This document shows positions 1-11,717 of a stretch of 64,000 nt of DNA, piece after piece. Position numbers and translations under genes: made by a program. How positions within the stretch are numbered: position 1 is the first letter of the stretch; each line of letters begins with the position of its first letter. The stretch is from JAENVT01 sp963773085 (GTDB lineage Bacteria; Actinomycetota; Acidimicrobiia; Acidimicrobiales; Ilumatobacteraceae): positions 62,001 through 126,000 of the forward strand of contig CAVYZS010000007.1 of the NCBI GenBank assembly GCA_963773085.1, given 5' to 3'. Under the pieces are notes generated by a model that was not told where the DNA came from, searched no databases, and saw only the letters and a list, made by a program, of their open reading frames with translations.

Positions 1-1
1 C

Positions 2-2193
2 AGCGGTTTCCCGGCGCGAATTCAGATCGTGAGCACCCACAACGAGAACCCGGTGCGGGTGGTCACGACCGGGCACACGTTCCGCACGGGCGACACCGTC
101 TTCATCGCCGGCGTGCAGGGCGGCGCCAACCTGGCCAACGGCAACAGCCAGATCACCGTCGTCGACAAGAACCAGTTCACGCTGAACGGCAAGAACGGCA
201 CGGCCGTAGCCGCGTTCACGCCTAGCCCGTCAGCCACGGGCCTGCGGTACACGCGCCAATCGACGGTGAAGGTCGCCACCATCACAGCGCCGATCGAGAT
301 CGAGACGTCGACCCCGCACGGCCTGGGCAACGGTGACCGCGTCCGCATCGACGGGGTGGAGGGGGTGTTCGCCGCCAACAACAGTGTGGCCACCCCGACG
401 TGGGTGGTCACGGTGATCTCGCCGACTCGTGTCTCGCTCAACGGGTCCGACGGAACGGCCGGATCCGCCTACGTCGACGGAACGGGCCGGCTGTTCGGTC
501 CGGGCGTCAACGGGTCGGTACCGATCTTCCGCTGCGAGAACGCCAACCCGATCGTTGTGACGGCACCGGATCACGGCTTCCAGAGCGGCGACCTGGTGAC
601 GATCGCCGACGTGCGCGGCAACACCGCGGCCAACGGCGCCGGCCGGGCGATCCGCGTGCTCGACGTCAACAGCTTCGAGCTGGTCGGTGTGGCAGGGAAC
701 GCCAACTTCATCGCCGGGCCGAGGATCGTCGGGCAGACCATCGGCCGCGGGCTGCCGGGTGGTGGCACGTTCCAGCGGGTCACGCTGGTGCCGAACCCGG
801 GCGCGGTGTCGACGATGGTGTTCGTCACGCACGACGCCCAGCTGTTCCGCAGCACCAACGGGGGCGTCAGCTTCACCAACATCAACGCAATGGCGGACCC
901 GGTCTCGGCGTTGCACGCCCCGGCCAACAACCGCCTGTGGGTCGGAACGTCCGGGCGCACCGCCCCCTTCCGCGGCGGGCGGGTGCTGTTCAGCAACAAC
1001 AACGGCACCAGCTTCTTCGGCAACGCCCAGAACTTCGTCTCCGACGTGGGGCGCGCGGCATCATCTCGGCGATCGCCGAGGATCCAGCGACCGTGGGCCA
1101 TGTGGTCGTGGTGGCCTCCGGCTACAGCGAGACCGCGACCCAGCGCCGCAGCCGCCATGCGTTCGAGACGACGACGGGGGGCGTGGGCGCGGCGCCGTGG
1201 CACGAGCTCGGCGGCGCGTTCAACGCGCCCGCCGGCAACCTGCCGGACATCCCGATCATGGGTGTCGGGTGGGACAACACGGCGGCCCCGTCCAGGCTGA
1301 TGCTGGCGTCCGACCTCGGTGTGTTGCGATTGGGCGCGGGGAACACCTGGGAGCGCGTTGGTCCGAACCTGCCCGGGGTGTCCTGCCAGGCGATCGCCGT
1401 CGACAACACCGTCAACCCGCCCGTCATCCGCGTCGGCACATACGGACGCAGCGCGTGGGAGCTCACCCTTCCGGCCGGGGCGCACCTGTTCGTCGAAGCG
1501 GATCTCGGGTTCGGTGAACAGCAGGTCGGCACGTCGGTGCGGCGCCGGCTCGTGCTCCACAGCGTGGGCTTGGCCACCGTGACGGTCACCGCGATCAACG
1601 GGTTGGGCGGCGACTTCGCACTCGCGCCCGTCCCGGCCGGACCGCTCAATTTCCCGATGGTCCTGGCGAGCGGCGAACGGCGTGTCTTCGACCTCGTGTT
1701 CACCCCGGCGGCCGCGGGCAGCCGCGGTACGCAGGTCAAGGTCGACTCCGACTCGCTCGATGCGACCCCGACCGTTCACGCCACCGGCTTCGGTCTGGCG
1801 GCCGGGCGGCCGCGTCTCAGCACGCGGGCGTTTCTCGAGTTCGGCTTGGTGCAGTCGGGGCTTCCGGGCCGACTGCCGCTCGAGATCCGCAACATCGGCA
1901 ACGCCCCGCTCTCGGTGACGCGCCTCGCGCTCGATCCGGCGAGCAGCAACCGGTTCTCGCTTCTCGCCGCGCCTGCGGTCCCGTTCAACATCGATCCCGG
2001 CGGCGCCACCTCAGTCGATGTGCAGTTCGACCCGAACGCCAACGGGCTCGTGCGGGGCGCTGTCATCGTCGAGGCCGGTGGCCAGGGGGCAATCACGAAT
2101 CTGGTCGGCCGCGGGACGACGACGGCGGCGGGGATGGTGGCCGTCCTGATGAACGTGTTGGGCGTCGGTAACCCGCCCGAGGTGTTGGTGTGA
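2..2193 (+). CDS. Modular surface/secreted protein, 5' partial, one frameshift
   Basis: The reading frame is open from base 2, so the true start lies upstream of the window. The protein first shows three repeats of about 75-85 residues with a pattern like PHGL-GDxVxIxGVxG-AANG-xxVxVxDxNSFxLxG, resembling the FCCH-type fold of ubiquitin-activating E1 found in phage-like and surface proteins. A BNR/sialidase-like propeller follows (LFRSTNGGVSF, GTYGRSAWEL). Two Ig-like choice-of-anchor D domains close the protein (FGEQQVGTSVRRRLVL and FGLVQSGLPGRLPLEI). The frame breaks near 1050-1058 in a gcgcgc run; DVGR continues as GIISAIAED in the next frame. Role is probably structural or adhesive at the cell surface, but this is inferred from architecture only. 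No catalytic motif was recognised. Confidence 0.75.
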
Positions 2194-2233
2194 AGTGCGT
2201 TGGTAAAGTTCAGGTCACTGTGAAGGAGTTCTT

Positions 2234-2467
2234 ATGACCCGCCCTGTCCGCCGCCGCTTCTGGCTGGAAACCGTGCTGGGCGGGGCCGCGCTCGTGCTGG
2301 CGATCGTCACGCTGTTCTCGAAGGAGTGGATCGAGGAGGTGTTCCACGTCGATCCCGATGGCGGCAACGGCGCGCTCGAGTGGCTGATCGTGGTCGGCCT
2401 GGCGGGGCTGGCCGTCGTGTGCGGCGTGCTCGCCCGCCGCGAAGCGTGGCGCCCCGCGCCCGCCTGA
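2234..2467 (+). CDS. Small two-helix membrane protein, unknown function
   Basis: This 77-residue protein has a basic N-terminus (MTRPVRRRFW) and two hydrophobic stretches, about residues 13-28 and 48-66, separated by an acidic loop (EEVFHVDPDGG). Both ends are probably cytoplasmic. A good ribosome binding site (aaggag, 2222-2227) lies about 6 bases before the ATG. It follows the large surface protein by 40 bases and may be co-transcribed with it. I do not recognise the family. It is called a gene because of the ribosome binding site, the clean membrane topology and the REP-like hairpin just after its stop. Confidence 0.7.
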   Translation: MTRPVRRRFWLETVLGGAALVLAIVTLFSKEWIEEVFHVDPDGGNGALEWLIVVGLAGLAVVCGVLARREAWRPAPA

Positions 2468-2475
2468 CCCCTGTC

Positions 2476-2528
2476 CAGTCGAGTGTTTCCGGACACCCCG
2501 GGCGGGCACCAAGCACTCCGATGGGCTT
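2476..2528 (-). repeat. REP-like palindromic element, copy A
   Basis: Read on the minus strand this stretch matches copies at 25131-25197 and 31019-31085: CCATCGGAGTG, then a GCCCGCCCGGGGTGTCCGG core, then CACTCGACTGG. The stem arms (2478-2487 and 2514-2524) are imperfect here, unlike in the other copies. It starts about 10 bases after the stop of the small membrane protein, in inverted orientation relative to the other copies, and could also act as a transcription end. Confidence 0.7.
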
Positions 2529-2616
2529 GTGAGGCTTGGCGGTGTGATGTACAGGGCCGCTACATCTGAGCGTCGCGTTGTTGGCGTCGCGGCGACGCAT
2601 GTCGCACAATTGTGCA

Positions 2617-3366
2617 ATGCGCTTCGAGAACCAGGTCCTGTTCGTCAGCGGTGGCGCGAGTGGCATCGGCCTCGCAACCGCCGAGCGGGTGGTCGCCGAC
2701 GGCGGGCGGGCGGCGATCGTCGATCTCGACCTGCAGCGGGCGGAGGCCGCTGCGGCGGGACTGCCCGGGTGTATCGGTCTCGCCGCGAACGTCGCAGACG
2801 ACGCCGCGGTCGCCGCTGCCGTGTCGGCCGCCGCGGAACGGCTGGGTGGGATCGACCTCGTCCTGGCCGCCGCCGGTCACGCCGAGTTCGGTCCGATCGC
2901 GGAGTGGGACACCGCCCGCTTCAATCGAATGCTGGAGGTGCACGTCGGTGGCACGTTCAACGTCTGCAAGCACACGCTGCCGGTGATGAAGGCCCGCGGC
3001 CGGGGTTCGATCGTGACCGTCGCCTCGACCGCAGCGTTCACGGCCAACGGCAACAACGTTCCGTACGGCGCGGCCAAAGCAGCGATCACAGGGCTCACGC
3101 GGCAACTGTGTCTCGAAGCGCTCCCTGAGGTGCGTGTCAACTGCATCGCGCCGGGTCGCACGATCACCGGGATGACCACGCCACTCATGTTGGACCGTGG
3201 TGGCGACCTCGACCAGGGCGAGCGCATCTTCGGCCAGAAAGTCCCGATGCAGCGCATGGGGACGGCGGCCGAGCTGGCCTCGGCGATCTGCTTCTTCCTG
3301 AGCGACGACGCCTCGTTCATAACCGGTCAGACCCTTCTGGTCGACGGCGGCGAGACCATCAGCTAG
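2617..3366 (+). CDS. Short-chain dehydrogenase/reductase (SDR)
   Basis: A classical SDR of 249 residues. The N-terminal Rossmann motif reads SGGASGIG (about residues 9-16), the acidic residue of VDLD suggests NAD preference, and the catalytic site shows Ser in VASTAAF and YGAAK (Tyr-x-x-x-Lys). The end has the usual family pattern of RMGTAAELASAICFFLSDDASFITGQTLLVDGG. The substrate cannot be read from sequence. The start is set at ATG 2617 because MRFENQVLFVSGG fits the family; an upstream in-frame ATG at 2578 would add 13 unlikely residues. There is no clear Shine-Dalgarno, and a palindrome GCACAATTGTGC (2604-2615) abuts the start, so translation may be leaderless. Confidence 0.9.
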   Translation: MRFENQVLFVSGGASGIGLATAERVVADGGRAAIVDLDLQRAEAAAAGLPGCIGLAANVADDAAVAAAVSAAAERLGGIDLVLAAAGHAEFGPIAEWDTARFNRMLEVHVGGTFNVCKHTLPVMKARGRGSIVTVASTAAFTANGNNVPYGAAKAAITGLTRQLCLEALPEVRVNCIAPGRTITGMTTPLMLDRGGDLDQGERIFGQKVPMQRMGTAAELASAICFFLSDDASFITGQTLLVDGGETIS

Positions 3367-3441
3367 CACTACCCCTCGCGTCAGGGACACAGGACGGAAT
3401 GAGGATCGATCACGACGCACAGTGTCCGCGGTTGGCCTGGG

Positions 3442-5832
<2,391 letters not shown>

Positions 5833-5839
5833 AGTGCGG

Positions 5840-6238
5840 TTAGGCCTGGGCGATGCGCACGAGGTTGCCCGAGGGGTCACGAAACGCGCAATCGCGCGCT
5901 CCCCAGGGCTGTGACACCGGCTCCTGGAGCACCTCGGCACCCGACGCCCGGACCTTCTCGAAGGTGGTGTCGAGATCGTCGGAGCGGAAGATCGCAGCCT
6001 GCAGCGACCCTTGCGTCACGAGCGACAGGAGAGCGTCGCCCTCGACCTGCGAACGACCTCCGTGCGGCTGGGACAGGACGATGTCTACGTCCTGCCCGGT
6101 GGCGCCGAGGGTGACCCAGCGAAAGCCGTCGGACGCGACGTCGTTGCGGACCTCGAGGCCGAGCGCGTCGCGGTAGAAGCCGAGCGCGGCGTCGGGGTCG
6201 TGGACAGGGATGAACATTGTGGAGACGGTAACTGTCAT
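5840..6238 (-). CDS. VOC family (glyoxalase/bleomycin-resistance fold) protein
   Basis: A 132-residue protein with two beta-alpha-beta-beta-beta halves typical of vicinal oxygen chelate proteins: FIPVHDPDAALGFYRDALGLEV in the first half, and AIFRSDDLDTTFEKVRASGAEV followed by RDCAFRDPSGNLVRIAQ in the second. Members are metal enzymes or drug-binding resistance proteins; the ligand here is not evident. It is the middle gene of an AraC - VOC - UvrA-like group, 73 bases after the AraC stop and 7 bases before the UvrA-like start. That context suggests an inducible detoxification or DNA-damage resistance module. Confidence 0.88.
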   Translation of the reverse strand: MTVTVSTMFIPVHDPDAALGFYRDALGLEVRNDVASDGFRWVTLGATGQDVDIVLSQPHGGRSQVEGDALLSLVTQGSLQAAIFRSDDLDTTFEKVRASGAEVLQEPVSQPWGARDCAFRDPSGNLVRIAQA

Positions 6239-6311
6239 GCGACGAGCGTAGGAGCACCAACCCGTCTCGTGCTTCTCCGATCCTGCTCGATGCGGAGTCG
6301 GTCGGTAGCGA

Positions 6312-6722
6312 TCAAGCAGTGACCCTGGTGCGCCGCGGTCGCGTCTCGACCATGCTCACGCACGGCGGAACGACCTCGAGGTCGCGGTGGTCGCGCTCGC
6401 GGTACTGCGACGGTGTCTCGCCGACGATCTCGGTGAAGCGCGAACTGAACGAGCCGAGCGACGTGCAGCCGACGGCGACGCAGGTGTCGGTGACCGACAT
6501 CCCCTGACGCAGAAGAGCCTTGGCGCGCTCGATGCGTCGCGTCATGAGATATGAGTAGGGCGTCTCGCCATACGCCGCACGGAACTTGCGGGAGAAGTGC
6601 GCGGGCGACATGAGCGCGGTACGCGCCATTGCCGGGACATCGAGGGGCTGCGCGTAGTCGCGGTCTATGAAGTCGCGCGCCCGACGTAGGTGCACGAGGT
6701 CGGCGATCTCCTCCGGCGTCAT
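6312..6722 (-). CDS. AraC-type DNA-binding regulator (HTH only)
   Basis: A 136-residue AraC/XylS-type protein made almost only of the tandem HTH: VPAMARTALMSPAHFSRKFRAAYGETPYSYLMTRRIERAKALL, then SVTDTCVAVGCTSLGSFSSRFTEIVGETPSQYR. There is no room for a ligand-binding domain, so sensing would be indirect or through a partner. It lies upstream of and in the same direction as the VOC and UvrA-like genes and is their likely regulator. It starts 69 bases after the corrected end of the giant BTAD/AAA regulator on the same strand. Confidence 0.88.
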   Translation of the reverse strand: MTPEEIADLVHLRRARDFIDRDYAQPLDVPAMARTALMSPAHFSRKFRAAYGETPYSYLMTRRIERAKALLRQGMSVTDTCVAVGCTSLGSFSSRFTEIVGETPSQYRERDHRDLEVVPPCVSMVETRPRRTRVTA

Positions 6723-6791
6723 GCCGACGACGGTACCCGACCGGTCACCCTCCGTCGAGGAACATGGGTCGAGGCTGTCGCTTTCGCCCGC

Positions 6792-9700
6792 TCAGGCGAG
6801 AAGCGCACGCACCCGGTCAACCGACGGAGTGGCTCTCAGTTCTTCGTACACGTCGAGCGCGGCCGACAAGAGAGCCCGTGCGGTACTCGGAGAACGCAGG
6901 CCGGCAAGCTCTTCGCGGTGCGCGCCGCCTCGAAGCGCACACCGAGCTCATCGAACGTTCGTATGGAACGGGCCAACGCCTCCTCGGCCTCGCCACGCTT
7001 GCCCTCGGCCGCCGCCGCCAGCCCGGCCGCTCGATCGCACCACGGGCCGAGCAAGGCGTTCCCGGCGATGTCGTCGCGGGCGTGCGGAAGCATGGCGCGA
7101 ACCGCCTCCCAATCGCCCATGGTCACCTGTGCTTCGAGCACGGCGAGCTCGTGTTGGGGCCCGTACACGCGGCCTTCTCGCATCTTCTCCCTCGACAGCG
7201 CGATCGCCATCGCCGGCGCGCCACTGACCGCGGCGAAGTACGATTGCCACGCGCTCGCCGACACCTCATCGGCCGACGCTCCGGCCACCAGGTCGTCGAG
7301 CTGTCGAGCGGCCGCGAGATTGCCCCTTCGGATCTCGACTACCGCGCCGATGAGCGGCCCATCGCGCACGAAATGACAGTGGGTGCTCGGCTCGGCGCGG
7401 AAGGCCCTGACATGCTCGTCGAGGAGGGCGTCCAGCTCGCTCCACCGTCCGAGGTGGTAGAGCCCAGCGAGCAGCGGGTACGTCACATGCATGAGCTGGT
7501 GCGGGCCGGCGCCGTCACGCGTGAGCGCGTAGGCGCGCCGAGCCAACGCGAGCCCGTTCTCGTATCGAGCGCTCACGTCGATGTAGTGCACGGCCGCGGT
7601 TCGAAGGATGTCGGCGCGAGCGAGTGTCGACGGCGCCTCTTCGGCGCGGTCGATCGCCTGTTCGAGCAGCGCGAGCGTGCCGGCGTAGTCACCGGCGAGA
7701 CCGCGCAGGATGACGAGGGTGTTGACGGCCGAGTCCACGAGGTCGGCCAGCCCGAGGGATTCACCGATGCGAAGCGCCTCCTCGACGGCGTCGATTCGCA
7801 TCTGGATGAGAACCGGGTCGGGCCTGGTGCCGGCACCGAATGGCTCACTGCCGCTCCAGAGCCGGGCGGAGGCGCCTCGGGCCACGAGCAGCTGGGCGCG
7901 GCTGACGGCATCGGGAGCAGCGGCGAGGCCCTCGGCGATGAGCGCCTCCACGGCGGCGGCATCCGGCAGGATGCGAAACGCGCCGGGGCTCATGGCCATC
8001 ATCAGCGCGAACTTTCGGCATAAGCGAGATCGATCGTGATCGCGATCCGGATTCGCTCGGGCGATGGCCAGAGCCGCTTCGTAGCATCGCGCCGCGGCTT
8101 CGCCTCGAAAGCCGGCCTCGTCGTCGTCGCCCAACTCCTCGAGGGCGTGCAGTCGCTCCTCGTCTGTGGTTGCCAGCTCCAGGGCTCGTTCGTGAAGCTC
8201 GACCGCCCTGCGGAGCACGAAGCGCCGACGGGCGGCGGCGCCCGCTTCCAGCAACGCGGCGACGGCTCGGGACCTTGTCGCCTCGAGGCCTTCGTGCTCG
8301 ATGTCGGCTGCCTCCACCGCCTCGGCGTAGTGGAGGGCAATCAGCTCGACGAGCGCGTCGCGGTCCGACGTCAGCTCCTCCAGCCACGTCGCCACCGCAA
8401 TATGGGCTTCGGCGCGCCGCGCCGCCGGCACAGAGGCGTAGGCGACGTCACGCAGGAGCGTGTGCTTGAAGGTGTATTCCTCGTATCCACCGGGTGTCGC
8501 CGCAGGGTTGGCCGCGATCAAGCCTCGCCCTTCGAGACGGGTGAGGATGGCAGCCACATCGTCGCCGGACATGCGGCGCGCCAGCACAACGTCCGAGAAG
8601 GTTCGCCCCATGACGGACGCCTCCTGCAAAACCCGTTTCTCCGAGGTAGGCAGGGCGTCCACGCGCGTTGCGAGCATCGAATACAAGTTGTCGGGCAACG
8701 CCGACGAATCGTCGTCCGCCAGATGGACAACCATCTCCTCGATGAAGTACGGATTGCCGTCCGCTCGGGCCAGAACGTCGGTGCGATGTCCTTCGTCGAG
8801 ATCTCGCGCCGCCTCCAGGCCTCCGAGCAGCACACGGCTGGCGTCAAGCGTGAGGGGCGGCAGCGAGATCACCGACGCGGCCTGGCTACGCGCGCCGAAA
8901 CCTGGGTGCGCGTCGAAAAGTTCCGGCCGTGCCGTGGCCAGGATCATCAGCGGGAACATGGCACGCGCCACCATGCGCTCGAGCATGTCGAGCAGCTGGT
9001 CGTCGGCCCAGTGCACGTCCTCGATCACGAGCAGGGCCGGGCCGGCGGCAGCCAACGCCGCCGCGAAACGTGGCCAGGCGCGGCCGAGCTCGTCGGCAAC
9101 CGCCTTCGGTGGGAGCTGACCGAAACGGCCGTCGGCGAGGTCGATACCCGCCGTCGCGGCGAGCGCGGCGATGGTCGCGGTCACGTCACGATCAGGCAGA
9201 CCGAGCGGGGCGAGGACCGAGCGCAAGCGTTCGTCGAGCCGGGTGTTGGCCGTGGCCGCGGGCTCGCCGATCGCGATGCCACACGTCTCGCGCAGGATCT
9301 CACCGAGCGCCCAATAGGTGACACCGTCTCCGAAGCTGAGACATCGCCCTGTGCGCACTACCGTGCCCGGCCAGCCTTCGGCAACGGCCGGCAGCACCTC
9401 GGCCACGAGCCGGCTCTTGCCGATGCCAGCGTTGCCGACAAGGGTGAGCAACTGGGGGCGCCCGCTGCTGGCAACGTCACCGAAAACGCCGAGGACTGCA
9501 CGGAACTGGGCCTCCCGCCCGATCATCGGGTGCGACCATCGGGCTTGCCGGGCCGGCGGGCGGACGGCCAGCACCCGACGGGCGACGATGGGCGCCGTTC
9601 CGGCCGCCAGCCGCAGCTCCTCCGGCTCGGCGAGGTGAAACGCGTCGCGAGCGGCGCGGCATGTGCGCTCACTGACCAGGATCGTGCCATCAGACGCCAG

Positions 9701-10882
9701 CTCGCGAAGCCGCCCGGCGATCTCGACGACCTCTCCAGCCAGGCCACGCAGCCCGCCATCCAGCGCCACCGGGACGACTACGACACCGCTGTCGACACCG
9801 ATCCGTACCGGAACCGTCGCCTGTTCGAGCACCTCGAGCGCGGCGCGCAGAGCGCGCTCGGCGTCGCGCTCGCCAGCAGACGGCACGCCGAACACGCCCA
9901 CGACCGTGCCGCCCGGTTGACGTTCCGCGCGCCCACGCCAATGCCCGACGATGCCGATGACGCGCTCAGCGGCGGCGTCGATTGCCGACCGGGTCCGCTC
10001 GTCGCTCGGGGCCGGCACGTCCCTTATCCGGCTACCCAGCTCGACGACAACGGTCGTCACGAGCTTGCGCTCCTCTTCCAGGCGCACCGATAACGCTCCG
10101 ACGCCCGGCGCCACTTCATCGCCAGGCGAAGCTTCGACTACGGAGCCACCTTCCGCGATCTCGTCACGGAGCCGTCGTGCCTCGTCACCCGGCGAGACGC
10201 CGAGTTCGACAGCCAAGCGGTCCTCGAGGTGGCTGTACCAACGCAGCGCCACATCCCGCCGTCCGGCGATCGCGTGCAACCGGATCAGTCCGCAATGCCC
10301 GGCTTCGTTCAGGGGCTCGAGCGCGAGCAGATGCTCCAACGCTGCGATGGCTTCGCGATGGTCGCCGCGCGCCTCCAGTGAGTGGCTCAGGTCGAGTTGC
10401 AGCTCAGCCGCGGCGCTGCGGAGCTGGTCGCGGCGGCGCTCGCACCACGACTCGAATCGATCCTCGAGCAACAGGTCACCGGAATACAGCGCGAGCGCCC
10501 CGTCCATGTCGCCGGCTCGAGCGGCTGCCTCGAACTGGTCGACGTCGACCCACAACGTGGTCGCCTCCAACCGCACGACGTCATTTCTCACGCGCACGGC
10601 GCCGGACCCCATGGCCCGGCGGGCGAAATGTATCGCCTTGCGCAGATTGGCTGCGGCCGCGTCAGGAGGGAGGTCGGGCCAGAGCCAATCCATGAGCTGC
10701 TCACGATGGAGGCGGTGCCCGGGAGCGAGGGCGAGGAGCTTCACCAACGAGCGCGCCTTGGACCGACTCCACGCGGTCGTAGGCACCTCATGACCCTCGA
10801 CCGCGACACGGAACTCGCCGAACAGCCAGATCCGAAGTTCGTCGTTCGTGTCTGCTCCTGTGGCTGACTCCACACCGCACAT
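6792..10882 (-). CDS. BTAD transcriptional regulator fused to AAA ATPase with TPR tail, one frameshift near the 3' end
   Basis: A regulator of about 1,360 residues: OmpR-type winged helix (about 15-100), BTAD helical domain (105-240), a degenerate class III cyclase-like domain (265-440) lacking the metal-binding aspartates, an AAA/NACHT-like ATPase with Walker A GNAGIGKS (483-490) and Walker B LLVIEDVHWADD, and a long TPR-like tail. Such proteins are SARP/LAL-type activators. The start at ATG 10882 (MCGVESATG) is chosen because residues upstream in frame look non-coding. The uninterrupted frame ends at 6836 with an unnatural tail. Restoring one base near 6909-6915 (aag to aaag) gives ELAGLRSPSTARALLSAALD and a stop at 6792, clearly the true end. 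It is divergent from the peroxiredoxin gene. Confidence 0.85.
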
Positions 10883-11028
10883 TCTGCTCGTTTGGCAAGC
10901 GCCGGTGGCGAAGAAACGGTGGGGAACGGTCGAGGAACGGGCCGGGCGTACCGTCGCCGGGCACAGCACGACGAGATCGTCATGCGTCCTGATCAGGGAC
11001 CATTGACTGACACGAGAGAAGAGGAACA

Positions 11029-11688
11029 ATGACGCTTACACTTGGCGACACCGCCCCGGATTTCGAGGCGCAGACAACCTCAGGGCCAATCCGCTTCCAC
11101 GAGTGGATCGGGGACGCTTGGGCGGTGCTGTTCTCGCACCCCAAGGATTTCACCCCGGTCTGCACGACCGAGCTCGGCTACATGGCTCGTATCCAGCCCG
11201 ACTTCGACCGTCGCGGTGTCAAGGTGATCGGGCTCTCCGTCGACAGTATCGAGAGCCACGAGAAGTGGGCGCAAGACATCGAGGAAACCCAGGGGTACTC
11301 GCCGAAATACCCGATCATCGGAGACGCCGACTTCAATGTCTCGAAGCTCTACGGCATGCTGCCAGCCACCACCGAGGGCGATCCCAGCAAGCGAACGCCT
11401 GCCGACAACCAGACCGTACGCAACGTGGTGGTCATCGGGCCGGACAAGAAGATCAAGTTGATCCTCGTCTATCCGATGACGACAGGGCGCAATTTCGACG
11501 AAGTGCTGCGGGTGATCGACTCGATGCAGCTGACCGCCAAGCACCGCGTCGCCACACCGGTGAACTGGAGGCCCGGAGAGGACGTCATCATCGCCGGTTC
11601 CGTCTCCGACGACGAGGCGCGGACGACGTATCCAGACGGCTGGAAGGAGCCCAAGCCGTACATCCGGATCGTCCCCCAGCCGAGCTGA
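11029..11688 (+). CDS. 1-Cys peroxiredoxin (Prx6-type)
   Basis: A 219-residue thiol peroxidase with the catalytic motif FTPVCTTE. Cys45 is the only cysteine in the whole protein, which makes it a true 1-Cys enzyme needing an external thiol. The long C-terminal arm (HRVATPVNWRPGEDVIIAGSVSD) is typical of the Prx6 subfamily. It reduces hydrogen peroxide and organic hydroperoxides in the cytoplasm. A gaggaaca ribosome binding site precedes the ATG. The ETHE1-like/rhodanese gene starts 29 bases after the stop, so the two form an operon linking peroxide reduction with persulfide chemistry. The 146-base gap to the divergent BTAD regulator should hold both promoters. Confidence 0.93.
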   Translation: MTLTLGDTAPDFEAQTTSGPIRFHEWIGDAWAVLFSHPKDFTPVCTTELGYMARIQPDFDRRGVKVIGLSVDSIESHEKWAQDIEETQGYSPKYPIIGDADFNVSKLYGMLPATTEGDPSKRTPADNQTVRNVVVIGPDKKIKLILVYPMTTGRNFDEVLRVIDSMQLTAKHRVATPVNWRPGEDVIIAGSVSDDEARTTYPDGWKEPKPYIRIVPQPS

Positions 11689-11717
11689 GGGCCGGTCAGC
11701 GCAGGGGAAGAACGGCG

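Noticed and set aside
2..1050. Phage tail or injection-system origin for the FCCH-repeat protein
   Set aside because: FCCH-type repeats occur in phage proteins, but no other phage or contractile gene is present and the C-terminal Ig-like domains fit a cell-surface protein.
8036..10093. Long plus-strand open frame (685 codons) opposite the BTAD/AAA regulator
   Set aside because: It is a shadow of a high-GC coding strand: Arg/Gly/Gln-rich, no recognisable domain, and it lies fully inside a gene with clear motifs on the other strand.
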